DNA from: Bacillus sp. UNC41MFS5
GTDB taxonomy: Bacteria > Bacillota > Bacilli > Bacillales_B > DSM-18226
Assembly: GCF_000686805.1 (NCBI RefSeq)
Contig: NZ_KK366018.1
Location: 99,759-163,758, forward strand
Length of the DNA stretch: 64,000 bases
Direction of reading: 5' to 3'
Shown: piece by piece, positions 53,544 through 61,428 of the stretch
Position numbering within the stretch: position 1 is the first letter of the stretch
How the letters are laid out: every line of letters starts with the position of its first letter
Notes under the pieces: model-generated
What the model was told of the DNA's origin: nothing
Seen by the model: only the letters and a program-made list of their open reading frames with translations
Databases searched by the model: none
Translations under genes and position numbers: made by a program

Positions 53544-54257
53544 TCAATGGGATCTCCGTGCAAAATCGACAAATCGAAACTTATCGGGACGATGCCTTGA
53601 TTCGGTGAATTGAAAGAGGGTGGCATCATCTAAATATACGTAGTTTTTAATGACGACAACATTGTGAAAACCTTCTAAGTCTAGTAGGGATCTGTCTTCT
53701 TGTGAAGGCTCCTCCACGACAATTTCCTTTTTGGCAAAGCTAATCGTCAAGTTCAATTCATTTTCAATGTATTGGTAAATCGAATCAGCGCAAATTTCTT
53801 CTGTCAGGGAAGGAACGAATTTTTTTGCTAGAAAATCTTTATCCAAGATAATTTTCTCGCCGCCCATTTCCCTTGTCCGAGTGACTTTCCACACAAGGTC
53901 TTTACTTCCTAGTTGAAGCTGCTGCCTGACAAAGCCATCGGGCTTTATTAATTCCAGTTCATTTACAATCGTTTTCGGTTTACTGCCCATTTTATTAGCA
54001 AGTTCTTTAAAGCTTACTAGCCCCGAAACCGGAAAATCAAATTTGCTGATGTCGATTACAATCGAACCTTTACCTCTAACTTTTTGAATATAGCCATTTT
54101 GTGAGAGCAAATTTAATGCCTTCCGGATCGTCTCTCTGGATGTCTCGAATTGATCTTTTAATTCGTTTTCAGAGGGGAGAAGTGTTTGGGGCGGCATCTC
54201 ACCGCTTTTAATTTGCTCGACAATGATGTTATAGATTGTTAGGTACTTGTTCGTCAT
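53544..54257 (-). CDS. treR: Trehalose operon repressor TreR (GntR family)
   Basis: The protein has 237 residues from the ATG at 54257 (GGAG upstream); an ATG at 54275 overlapping the treA stop is the alternative. The N-terminal winged helix has LLPSENELKDQFETSRETIR then KALNLLSQNGYIQKVRGKGS. The C-terminal UTRA ligand domain ends FTESRHRPDKFRFVDFARR. TreR binds tre operators and is released by trehalose-6-phosphate. It is the last gene of treP-treA-treR, as in B. subtilis. Two operator-like palindromes lie before treP. Confidence 0.94.
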   Translation of the reverse strand: MTNKYLTIYNIIVEQIKSGEMPPQTLLPSENELKDQFETSRETIRKALNLLSQNGYIQKVRGKGSIVIDISKFDFPVSGLVSFKELANKMGSKPKTIVNELELIKPDGFVRQQLQLGSKDLVWKVTRTREMGGEKIILDKDFLAKKFVPSLTEEICADSIYQYIENELNLTISFAKKEIVVEEPSQEDRSLLDLEGFHNVVVIKNYVYLDDATLFQFTESRHRPDKFRFVDFARRSH

Positions 54258-54271
54258 AATGACATCTCCGT

Positions 54272-55939
54272 TCATCTTTTCAGGTAATACACAATCGACT
54301 CATATGGCCGTAATAAGATTTCCTGTCCAAGTGAAATCGAATCCTCATAATTAGAGAGTAACATCTCACTATCATCCACTTCAAGATGTAAATGAGCAGG
54401 GAGGACGAAGGTATGCTCTTTGCCATAAAAATTATTGATGACAAGTAATTGTTCCGTATCACTTGTTCTTAGATAGGCAAATACAGCATCATCCTGATTG
54501 GAAATCGGCTGATATTCTCCATCCGTAATAACATCATACTGTTTTCGCAATTGAATCAGTTTTTGATAATGGAAAAAGATTGAGTTTGAATCTTTGAGTG
54601 CCTTTTCCGCATTGATTTCCTGATAATTACGCGCTGTTTGGATCCATGGAGTCCCATTTGTGAAACCTGCATGCGCAGTTGCATTCCACTGGATAGGTGT
54701 TCTTGAATTATCACGGGATTTTTGTTTTAAGATTTCAATAATCTTCTGCTCGTCCATGCCTTCATTTTTCTTGATATCAAAGATATTTAAAGATTCCACA
54801 TCACGATATTCATCAATCGAATTGAAGTTTGGATTGGTCATCCCAATTTCTTCCCCCTGATAAATGTATGGAGTTCCTTGAAGCAAATGAAGGGCAGTTG
54901 CCAGCATTTTAGCTGACTCTTTATGATACTTTTGATCATTTCCAAAACGTGACACGACCCGCGGTTGGTCATGATTACACCAGAAGAGAGCGTTCCAGCC
55001 GCCGCCTTGATTCATTCCCACTTGCCAGTCAGATAATATTTGTTTTAAGGAATGAAAGTCAAAGTCTGCTTTAGTCCATTTATCACCATTGGGATAATCG
55101 ACCTTCAAGTGGTGGAAACTGAAAGTCATGTTTAACTCTTCTTGTGCTGGGTTAGAGTACTTAATACAGTTATCGATGGACGTTGACGACATTTCACCAA
55201 CGGTCATTATGTCGTATTTCGAAAATACCTGTTCGTTCATTTCATGTAAAAATTGATGTATTTTTGGTCCATCCGTATAGAATTTACGGCCATCAGTGTC
55301 ATCTTGAGGGAAGCTTTGATCTTTGGAAATTAAATTAATCACGTCGAGACGGAAGCCATCGACACCTTTTTTTAACCAAAAGTGCATCATATCGTATAGG
55401 GCAGCACGCACATTTTCATTTTCCCAGTTAAGGTCCGCTTGGGTAACATCGAATAAATGGAGGTAGTACTGTTCCGTGTTCTCGTCATATTCCCATGCCG
55501 AACCACCAAATTTTGATTCCCAGTTCGTTGGTGCTTGACCGTTCTTACTGTCTTTCCAGATATAAAAGTCGCGATAGGGGTTATCCTTAGAGCTTTTTGC
55601 CTGTTTAAACCACTCATGCTCTGTTGATGTGTGATTAATGACGATATCCATAATAATTTTCAAGCCTCGTTTGTGGGCTTCTGCTAACAATCGGTCAAAG
55701 TCTTCCATTGTTCCATATTCTTCATGAATAGCGTAGTAATCGCTGATGTCATAGCCATTATCCCGTTGTGGAGATTTGTAGATAGGAGTAAGCCAAAGGA
55801 CTTCTACACCTAGTTGTTTTAGGTAATCTAATTTTTCAATGATACCTTGAATATCACCGGTACCATTCCCGGTCGTATCATTAAAGCTTTTCGGATAGAT
55901 TTGATAGACGACTGCTTTTTTCCACCATGCTGTTGTCAT
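54272..55939 (-). CDS. treA: Trehalose-6-phosphate hydrolase TreA
   Basis: This is a GH13 hydrolase of 555 residues. Conserved regions are MDIVINHTSTEHEWF (region I), GFRLDVINLIS (nucleophile Asp, region II), MTVGEMSST (acid Glu, region III) and FWCNHDQPR (region IV). The start WWKKAVVYQIYPKSFNDTTG is typical of TreA and oligo-1,6-glucosidases, and operon context points to TreA. It splits trehalose-6-phosphate from the PTS into glucose and glucose-6-phosphate. It is followed immediately by treR. Confidence 0.95.
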   Translation of the reverse strand: MTTAWWKKAVVYQIYPKSFNDTTGNGTGDIQGIIEKLDYLKQLGVEVLWLTPIYKSPQRDNGYDISDYYAIHEEYGTMEDFDRLLAEAHKRGLKIIMDIVINHTSTEHEWFKQAKSSKDNPYRDFYIWKDSKNGQAPTNWESKFGGSAWEYDENTEQYYLHLFDVTQADLNWENENVRAALYDMMHFWLKKGVDGFRLDVINLISKDQSFPQDDTDGRKFYTDGPKIHQFLHEMNEQVFSKYDIMTVGEMSSTSIDNCIKYSNPAQEELNMTFSFHHLKVDYPNGDKWTKADFDFHSLKQILSDWQVGMNQGGGWNALFWCNHDQPRVVSRFGNDQKYHKESAKMLATALHLLQGTPYIYQGEEIGMTNPNFNSIDEYRDVESLNIFDIKKNEGMDEQKIIEILKQKSRDNSRTPIQWNATAHAGFTNGTPWIQTARNYQEINAEKALKDSNSIFFHYQKLIQLRKQYDVITDGEYQPISNQDDAVFAYLRTSDTEQLLVINNFYGKEHTFVLPAHLHLEVDDSEMLLSNYEDSISLGQEILLRPYESIVYYLKR

Positions 55940-55983
55940 TTTCCAACACCTGCCTAATTTAAATAAGTTTCTAATGAGGAAAA

Positions 55984-56004
55984 GGAGGGAGTATGTCTCC
56001 CTCC
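55984..56004 (-). repeat. Hairpin between treP and treA
   Basis: A perfect 8-bp stem GGAGGGAG / CTCCCTCC with a 5-nt loop, followed on the minus strand by TTTTCC. It could be a partial terminator or a processing site that lowers treA relative to treP. Confidence 0.65.
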
Positions 56005-56023
56005 AAACTATGTGATTTTGCTG

Positions 56024-57448
56024 TTATTTTTTAAAAGAAAATTTATTCATGCGTGTTTTAGCAAATACCATCGTTAGGATGAATGGAACGACAATGGCTA
56101 CTACCATGGCAATCGCAAACATTGCCATATGCTGCGCCTGGATAGATAGGAATCCAGGAATACCACCTACACCGATAGAGTTAGCCATAACGTGGCTACC
56201 AACTGAGACAACACCTGCAATCATTGAACCAATCATAGCAGCAAGGAATGGGAAGCCATACTTTAAGTTAATTCCGAACATTGCCGGCTCTGTTACTCCT
56301 AAGTAACAAGAGATGGCTGCTGGAATCGATACTTGTTTTTCTTCTTCATCTTTACGATTAATAAAAATCATTGCAAGAACAGCAGAACCTTGAGCAATAT
56401 TTGATAGAGCAATCATTGGCCACAGGTTCGTACCGCCAAGTTCACTCATCAATTGTAAGTCAATCGCATTCGTCATATGGTGTAAACCTGTGATAACAAG
56501 TGGGGCATAAGCAAATCCGAAGATTGCCGCAAAAATCCAGCCAAATGCTGAGGTTAAGCTAGAATACACAACATGAGAAATACCAGAACCGATGCTCCAG
56601 CCAATAGGGCCTAATACTGTATGAGCGATTAATACAGTGGGAATTAACGCCAAGAATGGAACGACAATCATAGAAATGGAATTTGGAACAATTTTACGTA
56701 ATCTTGTTTCTAAGAAAGCAAGGACTACACCAGCTAAAATGGCAGGGATTACTTGTGCTTGGTATCCAATCATTTTAATTTTCGCAAAACCGAAATCCCA
56801 GAAAGGAATTTCTTTTGCATCCGCTACACCGTAAGCATTAAGCAATTGCGGAGAAACGAGCGTGATCCCAAGAACAATACCAAGGATTTGTGATCCACCC
56901 ATTTTTTTCGTAACCGACCAGGTAATTCCTACTGGCAGAAAATGGAAAACAGCTTCACCAATCAACCAAAGAAAGGCATGGACACCTGCCCAGAACTGAG
57001 AAACCTCGGTAATTGTTTTTGTTCCACCATCAAGTAATTTGATATCTCCAATGATGTTTCTAAAGCCAAGGATTAAACCACCAACAACTAGAGCTGGTAT
57101 TAAAGGCGTAAAGATCTCAGCGAGGTGGGCCATCATGCGTTGCAGCCAGTTCATATTTTGTTGTGCTGCTACTTTTGCATCTTCTTTAGACGTACCATCG
57201 ACACCAGCAATTTTGACAAATTCATTATAAAAGCTAGATACTTCGTTCCCAATGATGACCTGAAATTGTCCAGCTTGTGTAAAAGTACCTTTTACAAGTT
57301 TAATGGATTCGATTTCTTTAATGTCTGCTTTGCTTGGATCGTTTAAAACAAAGCGCATTCTTGTCACACAATGAGTGACCGCAGCAATGTTCTCCTTACC
57401 GCCAATGTGCTTTAATAGATCTTTTGAAGGATCTGTGTAGTTCGACAT
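56024..57448 (-). CDS. treP: PTS trehalose-specific EIIBC component TreP
   Basis: The protein has 474 residues from the ATG at 57448 (AGGGGGAAA upstream); the longer frame lacks a ribosome site. The EIIB domain starts DLLKHIGGKENIAAVTHCVT and its phosphorylated Cys is in THCVTRMRF (about 27). The EIIC part has about ten membrane helices with the TEPAMFGINLKYGFPF substrate loop (GVTEPA motif). No EIIA domain is present, so a glucose-type EIIA must act in trans. It imports trehalose as trehalose-6-phosphate for TreA. It is the first gene of the tre operon. Confidence 0.94.
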   Translation of the reverse strand: MSNYTDPSKDLLKHIGGKENIAAVTHCVTRMRFVLNDPSKADIKEIESIKLVKGTFTQAGQFQVIIGNEVSSFYNEFVKIAGVDGTSKEDAKVAAQQNMNWLQRMMAHLAEIFTPLIPALVVGGLILGFRNIIGDIKLLDGGTKTITEVSQFWAGVHAFLWLIGEAVFHFLPVGITWSVTKKMGGSQILGIVLGITLVSPQLLNAYGVADAKEIPFWDFGFAKIKMIGYQAQVIPAILAGVVLAFLETRLRKIVPNSISMIVVPFLALIPTVLIAHTVLGPIGWSIGSGISHVVYSSLTSAFGWIFAAIFGFAYAPLVITGLHHMTNAIDLQLMSELGGTNLWPMIALSNIAQGSAVLAMIFINRKDEEEKQVSIPAAISCYLGVTEPAMFGINLKYGFPFLAAMIGSMIAGVVSVGSHVMANSIGVGGIPGFLSIQAQHMAMFAIAMVVAIVVPFILTMVFAKTRMNKFSFKK

Positions 57449-57552
57449 TTGTCTTTCCCCCTGTTTAAATGGGTAAAACCCCATTTTCTATCTTCTATTT
57501 TTTTCTCACTCTCTATACAAGTTATGGGTGCGTTCTCAATCAAACATCGCGT

Positions 57553-57566
57553 CTTGTATATACAAG
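57553..57566. promoter_or_regulatory. TreR operator 1
   Basis: Perfect palindrome CTTGTATATACAAG downstream of the treP -10. The match to known tre operators (TTGTATATACAA core) and the position suggest TreR binding. Confidence 0.8.
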
Positions 57567-57569
57567 TTG

Positions 57570-57583
57570 TGATTACGTTTTCA
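57570..57583 (-). promoter_or_regulatory. Probable cre site of the tre operon
   Basis: On the minus strand TGAAAACGTAATCA matches the CcpA consensus TGWAARCGYTWNCW with one mismatch. It sits between the two TreR palindromes at the promoter, suiting carbon catabolite repression. Confidence 0.65.
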
Positions 57584-57611
57584 TTCTAACTTGTATATAC
57601 ATGTGTGTCAA
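57583..57611 (-). promoter_or_regulatory. treP promoter with TreR operator 2 in the spacer
   Basis: On the minus strand TTGACA (57611-57606), a 17-nt spacer and TAGAAT (57588-57583) form a near-consensus sigma-A promoter. The spacer holds the second palindrome CTTGTATATACATG (plus strand 57590-57603). A repressor there would block RNA polymerase directly. Confidence 0.85.
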
Positions 57612-57739
57612 CGATAAATTTTATAAGTTTTTTTACAAATAACGTAAAATCCACAATGAAAATTCAATTTATAAAAAAGGGAATTTCTTGTTTTTTTCTG
57701 TGCCTTTTGTAGGACTTTTGCACTTTAAAGCAATAATGA

Positions 57740-57768
57740 TTGATAGAATTTTTAGAAAATGTTAATAT
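57740..57768 (+). promoter_or_regulatory. Sigma-A type promoter of a candidate small RNA
   Basis: TTGATA (57740-57745), 17-nt spacer, TAATAT (57763-57768). A start at about 57775 would give a transcript ending at the terminator 57842-57873. Confidence 0.55.
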
Positions 57769-57774
57769 AAAGAT

Positions 57775-57873
57775 GTTTAAATTCTTCTGAGTTTAGACCT
57801 CCTAATTAGGGACTTGGCATAGACCACCAAGTTCTCATTTAAACCTTTGAATTCATTCAAAGGTTCTTTTTTT
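57775..57873 (+). ncRNA. Candidate small RNA or orphan leader of about 100 nt
   Basis: A promoter-like pair lies just upstream and a strong terminator ends the stretch. In between, CCTAATTAGG and GACTTGG / CCAAGTT can form two hairpins, and no start codon with ribosome site exists. The next gene begins more than 250 bp later, beyond a dispersed repeat, so it is not an obvious attenuator for it. I could not match it to a known riboswitch or sRNA. Confidence 0.45.
57842..57873 (+). terminator. Strong rho-independent terminator
   Basis: A 10-bp stem AACCTTTGAA / TTCAAAGGTT with a TTCA loop and seven T. No protein gene precedes it on the plus strand. Confidence 0.92.
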
Positions 57874-57909
57874 ATGGATGTGTTAACCGTTAATGTTGAT
57901 TTTGGCACT

Positions 57910-58042
57910 CTGTTGATTGGAGTGGAAGGCACGAAGACTCCTGCGGGAGTACGGGGCAGGTGAGACCCCGCAGGAGCAAAGCGACGAGGAGGCTCCCCGG
58001 CACGCCCGCGGAAAGCGAAGTACCTGGAACGGAAATCAACAG
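57910..58042. repeat. GC-rich palindromic dispersed element (Bacillus REP/MITE-like)
   Basis: 133 bp flanked by inverted ends CTGTTGATT / AATCAACAG. The inside is far richer in GC than its surroundings and holds the pair GACTCCTGCGGG ... CCCCGCAGGAGC. The wording (TGGAGTGGAAGGC, CTCCTGCGGGAG, GCCCGCGGAAAGCGAAG, GGAACGGAAATCAAC) is, from memory, that of an element scattered through many Bacillus genomes. It encodes nothing. Confidence 0.85.
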
Positions 58043-58128
58043 ACAAGTTTAACACAGCCATTTTTAATAAAAATCATGATTCCTGGGTACTTTGGTAATA
58101 AATGAAGGGCGTAGGAGGCAAAAAGACA

Positions 58129-58683
58129 TTGGAATTTAATACAATTAGTAAATGGGATGCACAGTTATGGAATAATCAGATTAGCCCTATTTACCACCAT
58201 GCATTCGATGGAAAGGGAGCAAAGCCGGAGAAAATCATACACAATATGTTTCGAAAACAACTTTGTTTTTTACATATCGGAATAGTGGAGAATCAGGTAG
58301 TTGCCATGGCAGTAACAGGTAAGCTGGAAGGAACCGATGCTTTAATCATTGATTACCTTGCTGTCGATTCTAAATGGCAGCATCGCGGGATGGGAAGGCA
58401 TATGATGCGGTATATCCAAGATTGGGCCCTGACCAAAGGAAATGCAAAAAGCTTGGTAATTGAAGTAGAATCTGAAGAGACACCCGAAACACTAGCCAGA
58501 AACCAATTCTGGAAAAAGTGCGGATTCATAATGACCGAATACATACACCATTACATTTGGGTCCCCGAATCCTATCGTGCTATGTATTTAATAATGGTGC
58601 CTGACACCAATATACCTAAACACGGTGAGGAACTGTTTAAATATATTGAAAAGTTCCATAAGGCGTCGTATCAAGGGGCATAG
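58129..58683 (+). CDS. GNAT-family N-acetyltransferase
   Basis: The protein has 184 residues from TTG 58129, which follows TAGGAGG; the ATG at 58102 has no ribosome site. The acetyl-CoA motif is IDYLAVDSKWQHRGMGRHMM and motif B is ARNQFWKKCGFIMTEYIHHY. The last part (VPESYRAMYLIMVPDTNIP) includes, at DNA level, the palindromic motif GGTGCCTGACACC at 58596-58608. The substrate is unknown. The gene sits right after a dispersed repeat. Confidence 0.85.
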   Translation: MEFNTISKWDAQLWNNQISPIYHHAFDGKGAKPEKIIHNMFRKQLCFLHIGIVENQVVAMAVTGKLEGTDALIIDYLAVDSKWQHRGMGRHMMRYIQDWALTKGNAKSLVIEVESEETPETLARNQFWKKCGFIMTEYIHHYIWVPESYRAMYLIMVPDTNIPKHGEELFKYIEKFHKASYQGA

Positions 58684-58710
58684 TCCGGAATGGTAAAATA
58701 ACTTATTTGT

Positions 58711-58824
58711 TTAGCAGGTTGTCAAATCTTCATGGAACTGCAGGATACTTTATGGGGAGCAAAATACGCGAAGGTCAAAGATGCTTATGGTGTAATTTGG
58801 GATTTAAATCATACAAAATCTTAA
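58711..58824 (+). pseudogene. C-terminal fragment of a PhnB-like VOC protein
   Basis: The frame through 58732-58824 reads MELQDTLWGAKYAKVKDAYG then VIWDLNHTKS and a stop. This equals the C-terminal end of PhnB-like VOC proteins and parallels VMELQETFWSKCYGSLKDKF in the complete gene at 45529-45957. Nothing of the first two thirds of such a protein is present and there is no ribosome site, so it is a leftover. Confidence 0.7.
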
Positions 58825-58834
58825 TAAAATAAAG

Positions 58835-58867
58835 AGAGAGGAGGCTGGATTTCTTCGCCTCCTCTCT
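58835..58867 (-). terminator. Terminator overlapping the M14 peptidase stop
   Basis: A 10-bp stem AGAGAGGAGG / CCTCCTCTCT, followed on the minus strand by TTTATTTTATT. Confidence 0.88.
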
Positions 58868-60057
58868 TACATATAAAGACCTGCTAAGAAAATTCCCAGT
58901 GATTTTTTATACATATCATCAAACATGGACAAGGGAAGGGGATTGATTCCATGTCCGAGCTCAACCGTAAATCCTGTTCGCTGCCAATCTTGAATAAACC
59001 AATCCTTGTAACCTGCGTAACTGGCTATCGTTTTCACCGGTTCATACCCACTGACGCGGCTAAATTCTTGGACAATCACCTCAGACTCAGTTGGCTCAAG
59101 ATTCTCAAATCCCCAGTAGATAACCTCACCCTGTGTATGGAAGGCCAACACCCGAGCAAAATCCCGCTCTTTTGTCAGATTGGCCATCGCAATGGCTTCG
59201 GGCTCTAATAATGGTTTTTCGCCCACATAGTCTCGTGGTCCCGGTTCATTTGGGTTCCGCGCTTTCTCTAATTCCCATCTCGCCGGAAATTGGTCATTAA
59301 GATCAACACCTCTAATATTTGCTTTCCATTCTGTAAAGTCTGTGTTTCCTTTATTAAATTCAATCACTCTTGTTTGCCATTCTTCCTGATCAGGTGGTCC
59401 GTTTAATACGAGGTCAACTCCATCTGGATTTACCATTGGGACAATTGATAAAGTACTTTGTTGGTAAAGGGGAAAAGCATTAAGTCCTCGGATAGGTTGA
59501 TGATTTGTTAAAGATAATAGGTAATCATTTAAAAAAGTCATAATCGCCAAGGAAGTAATCCATTCATTGGCATGAAACGAACCATTATAATGAACCTTTT
59601 TTTCACCTGTTCCAATCATAATCTCAGGAATGTCTCTTCCGAGAACAGTTGTTCCGATGTTTGAAACTTGTAAAAATGGATATATCTCTTTTAATCTGTT
59701 GATATCTTTTAGCAGATTGCTGTAATCATATTTTTGTCCATTTTGCACTAATCTCCAGTTTATCCTGGTTGGAACTTTTATGGTTTGGCCAGGACTGAGG
59801 TTTGAGGCATCTAATTCAGGGTTAGTCAACTCCATTGCTTCAAGAGGGAGGTTCATCTTTTGAGCAATGCTCCATAAGGAGTCCCCTTGATGTATCTGAT
59901 ATTCCTTAGCAACAAAACCCGGGATTCGTACCTTCTGGCCGACAGAAAGATTATTGGAATCGATTTTTGGGTTGGAATCATTAATGAGTTGTAAATTAAC
60001 CTGAAACATCTGGCCGTAATTCCATAGTGAATCTCCTTGTCTAACAACAATCTCCAT
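58867..60057 (-). CDS. LysM-LysM-M14 peptidase (gamma-D-glutamyl-L-diamino acid endopeptidase type)
   Basis: This protein has 396 residues. Two LysM domains (VVRQGDSLWNYGQMFQVNLQ, about 3-47; IHQGDSLWSIAQKMNLP, about 54-98) bind peptidoglycan. The rest is a zinc carboxypeptidase: ligands in GSFHANEW (H-x2-E) and LAFHTQGE, and the catalytic Glu in FTVELGHG. No signal peptide is visible, as for the sporulation endopeptidase I, which acts in the spore compartment and cuts the gamma-D-Glu to diaminopimelate bond. AGGAGGGC precedes the ATG. It is a single gene. Sporulation role is inferred from the family. Confidence 0.9.
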   Translation of the reverse strand: MEIVVRQGDSLWNYGQMFQVNLQLINDSNPKIDSNNLSVGQKVRIPGFVAKEYQIHQGDSLWSIAQKMNLPLEAMELTNPELDASNLSPGQTIKVPTRINWRLVQNGQKYDYSNLLKDINRLKEIYPFLQVSNIGTTVLGRDIPEIMIGTGEKKVHYNGSFHANEWITSLAIMTFLNDYLLSLTNHQPIRGLNAFPLYQQSTLSIVPMVNPDGVDLVLNGPPDQEEWQTRVIEFNKGNTDFTEWKANIRGVDLNDQFPARWELEKARNPNEPGPRDYVGEKPLLEPEAIAMANLTKERDFARVLAFHTQGEVIYWGFENLEPTESEVIVQEFSRVSGYEPVKTIASYAGYKDWFIQDWQRTGFTVELGHGINPLPLSMFDDMYKKSLGIFLAGLYM

Positions 60058-60147
60058 TTATGCCCTCCTGCCTTAAAAATTTTGTTTAATAATATCTATG
60101 CTTTAGAGAATAAAATATTAGTTAGAATTAGATTGTCAGGCGAACCA

Positions 60148-60540
60148 TTATTCTAAAAATCTTTCCTTCCATTCAGGCAATGGAAGCATGCAGGTTTCTT
60201 TTTTTCCAAACCATTTATATCGGTTTTTGGCCACAATGTCATAAAGAAAGTCCCTAGAAAAAGGAGGGAGGAACCGAAGAATCGATAATAGAGGCCACGC
60301 ACTGCCCAGCTTACTGCAAACACGAAGTGCTGCACTTGATTTAACATACGCTTTACCATTTTCTAAAAGGACGAAACTATTTAAATCATTGTTCAAGCCA
60401 TGCTTTTTCAAAAGTGACTGGCCCGTCTTGCTTTGGAGAGAAGCAAACTTGAAAATGCCATTAGTATCTCTTTTTATTATAAATTGCACACTGTTGTTGC
60501 ACAGATTACAAACTCCATCAAATAAAATGATCCGATCCAA
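60148..60540 (-). CDS. DCC-family thiol-disulfide oxidoreductase-like protein (YuxK type)
   Basis: This protein has 130 residues and starts at TTG 60540 after GGTGG. The start ILFDGVCNLCNNSVQFIIKR carries the DxxCxxC motif that names the DUF393/DCC family; KFASLQSKTGQSLLKKHGL and the later FLPPFSRDFLYDIVAKNRYK with WFGK are family stretches. Members have a thioredoxin-like CxxC and unknown partners. A single gene. Confidence 0.88.
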   Translation of the reverse strand: MDRIILFDGVCNLCNNSVQFIIKRDTNGIFKFASLQSKTGQSLLKKHGLNNDLNSFVLLENGKAYVKSSAALRVCSKLGSAWPLLSILRFLPPFSRDFLYDIVAKNRYKWFGKKETCMLPLPEWKERFLE

Positions 60541-60737
60541 AGTTTCACCACCTTATTCCTTCGTGTATGTTGTCCTTAGTTTAGCATATTTTCATAATGG
60601 GCACTTGTATAGGCGATTTGAATTTTTCACTATTAAAAATATTCTTGCAAAACAGGAAATCCATCCTATATATTTGAGCAGAGGGCCAAATAAATTAGTT
60701 TATCTTCATATGGATAGAGATAGAAGGGGGCAGGGGA

Positions 60738-61109
60738 ATGGGCTTTAATGATGGTTTTGAGATCTTTGATATTATGTTCATCATTATCCCTATTTTTATT
60801 GTTCTTGTAGCGGGCTTCATTTTGTTTACGATTATTAAAGGGATTAAAACGTGGAGTCATAATAATAAACAACCTCGCTTAACTGTAGTGGCAGTTGTTG
60901 TCTCTAAAAGAATGAGAGTGAGTGGAGGGGGAGATGATCAGTCTTCCAGTACATGGTACTATGCCACATTTCAAGTTGAAAGTGGTGACCGGATGGAATT
61001 CAGTGTGAGCGGCCGGGATTATGGTCTACTGGCAGAAGGCGATGTCGGCGAGTTAAATTTCCAAGGCACAAGATACCATGGATTTACACGAAACCAAGCA
61101 CGGGCATAG
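60738..61109 (+). CDS. DUF2500 membrane-anchored protein
   Basis: This protein has 123 residues. One long hydrophobic helix (about 11-34, IMFIIIPIFIVLVAGFILF) is followed by a cytoplasmic or external beta domain: TVVAVVVSKRMRVSGGGDDQ, TWYYATFQVESGDRMEFSVS and LLAEGDVGELNFQGTRYHGF. This is the DUF2500 pattern, an OB-like barrel behind a single anchor. The function of the family is unknown. GGGGGCAGGGG precedes the ATG. Confidence 0.82.
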   Translation: MGFNDGFEIFDIMFIIIPIFIVLVAGFILFTIIKGIKTWSHNNKQPRLTVVAVVVSKRMRVSGGGDDQSSSTWYYATFQVESGDRMEFSVSGRDYGLLAEGDVGELNFQGTRYHGFTRNQARA

Positions 61110-61141
61110 GGAGTAGAGGATACTAAAAAAAGAACAAACAC

Positions 61142-61175
61142 GAGAAACCAAAAACTAATGGTTTCTCCATTTTTT
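61142..61175 (+). terminator. Rho-independent terminator of the DUF2500 gene
   Basis: Stem GAGAAACCA / TGGTTTCTC with an 8-nt loop, then CATTTTTTA. Confidence 0.88.
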
Positions 61176-61224
61176 ACGAACACTGTCCACTGGATACGGA
61201 CAAATATCCGAAGTGTCCACGACT

Positions 61225-61237
61225 GGTGCCTGACACC
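61225..61237. repeat. Short palindromic motif GGTGCCTGACACC
   Basis: The same 13-mer occurs within the acetyltransferase gene at 58596-58608, and its reverse complement occurs in part (GGTGTCAGGCA) at the rocG start, 33049-33059. A half copy, ATGACACCATTTAA, lies 25 bp on. It looks like part of a dispersed repeat; the 61176-61428 interval otherwise shows no gene. Confidence 0.55.
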
Positions 61238-61428
61238 ATTTAATGTGTAATGTCATCATGTAATGACACCATTTAAAGACATAAGAGGAATTTAATTTCC
61301 ATGTATATTCACCTAAGAAATTGGGAAAGTTCGTTTATTTCCACGATTTTTATGGTATTATGGAATGTGTTCGACATTTTCAAGTTAGTAATCTAGAAAA
61401 TTACAAATTGTTAAAGGAGGGGACTTAC

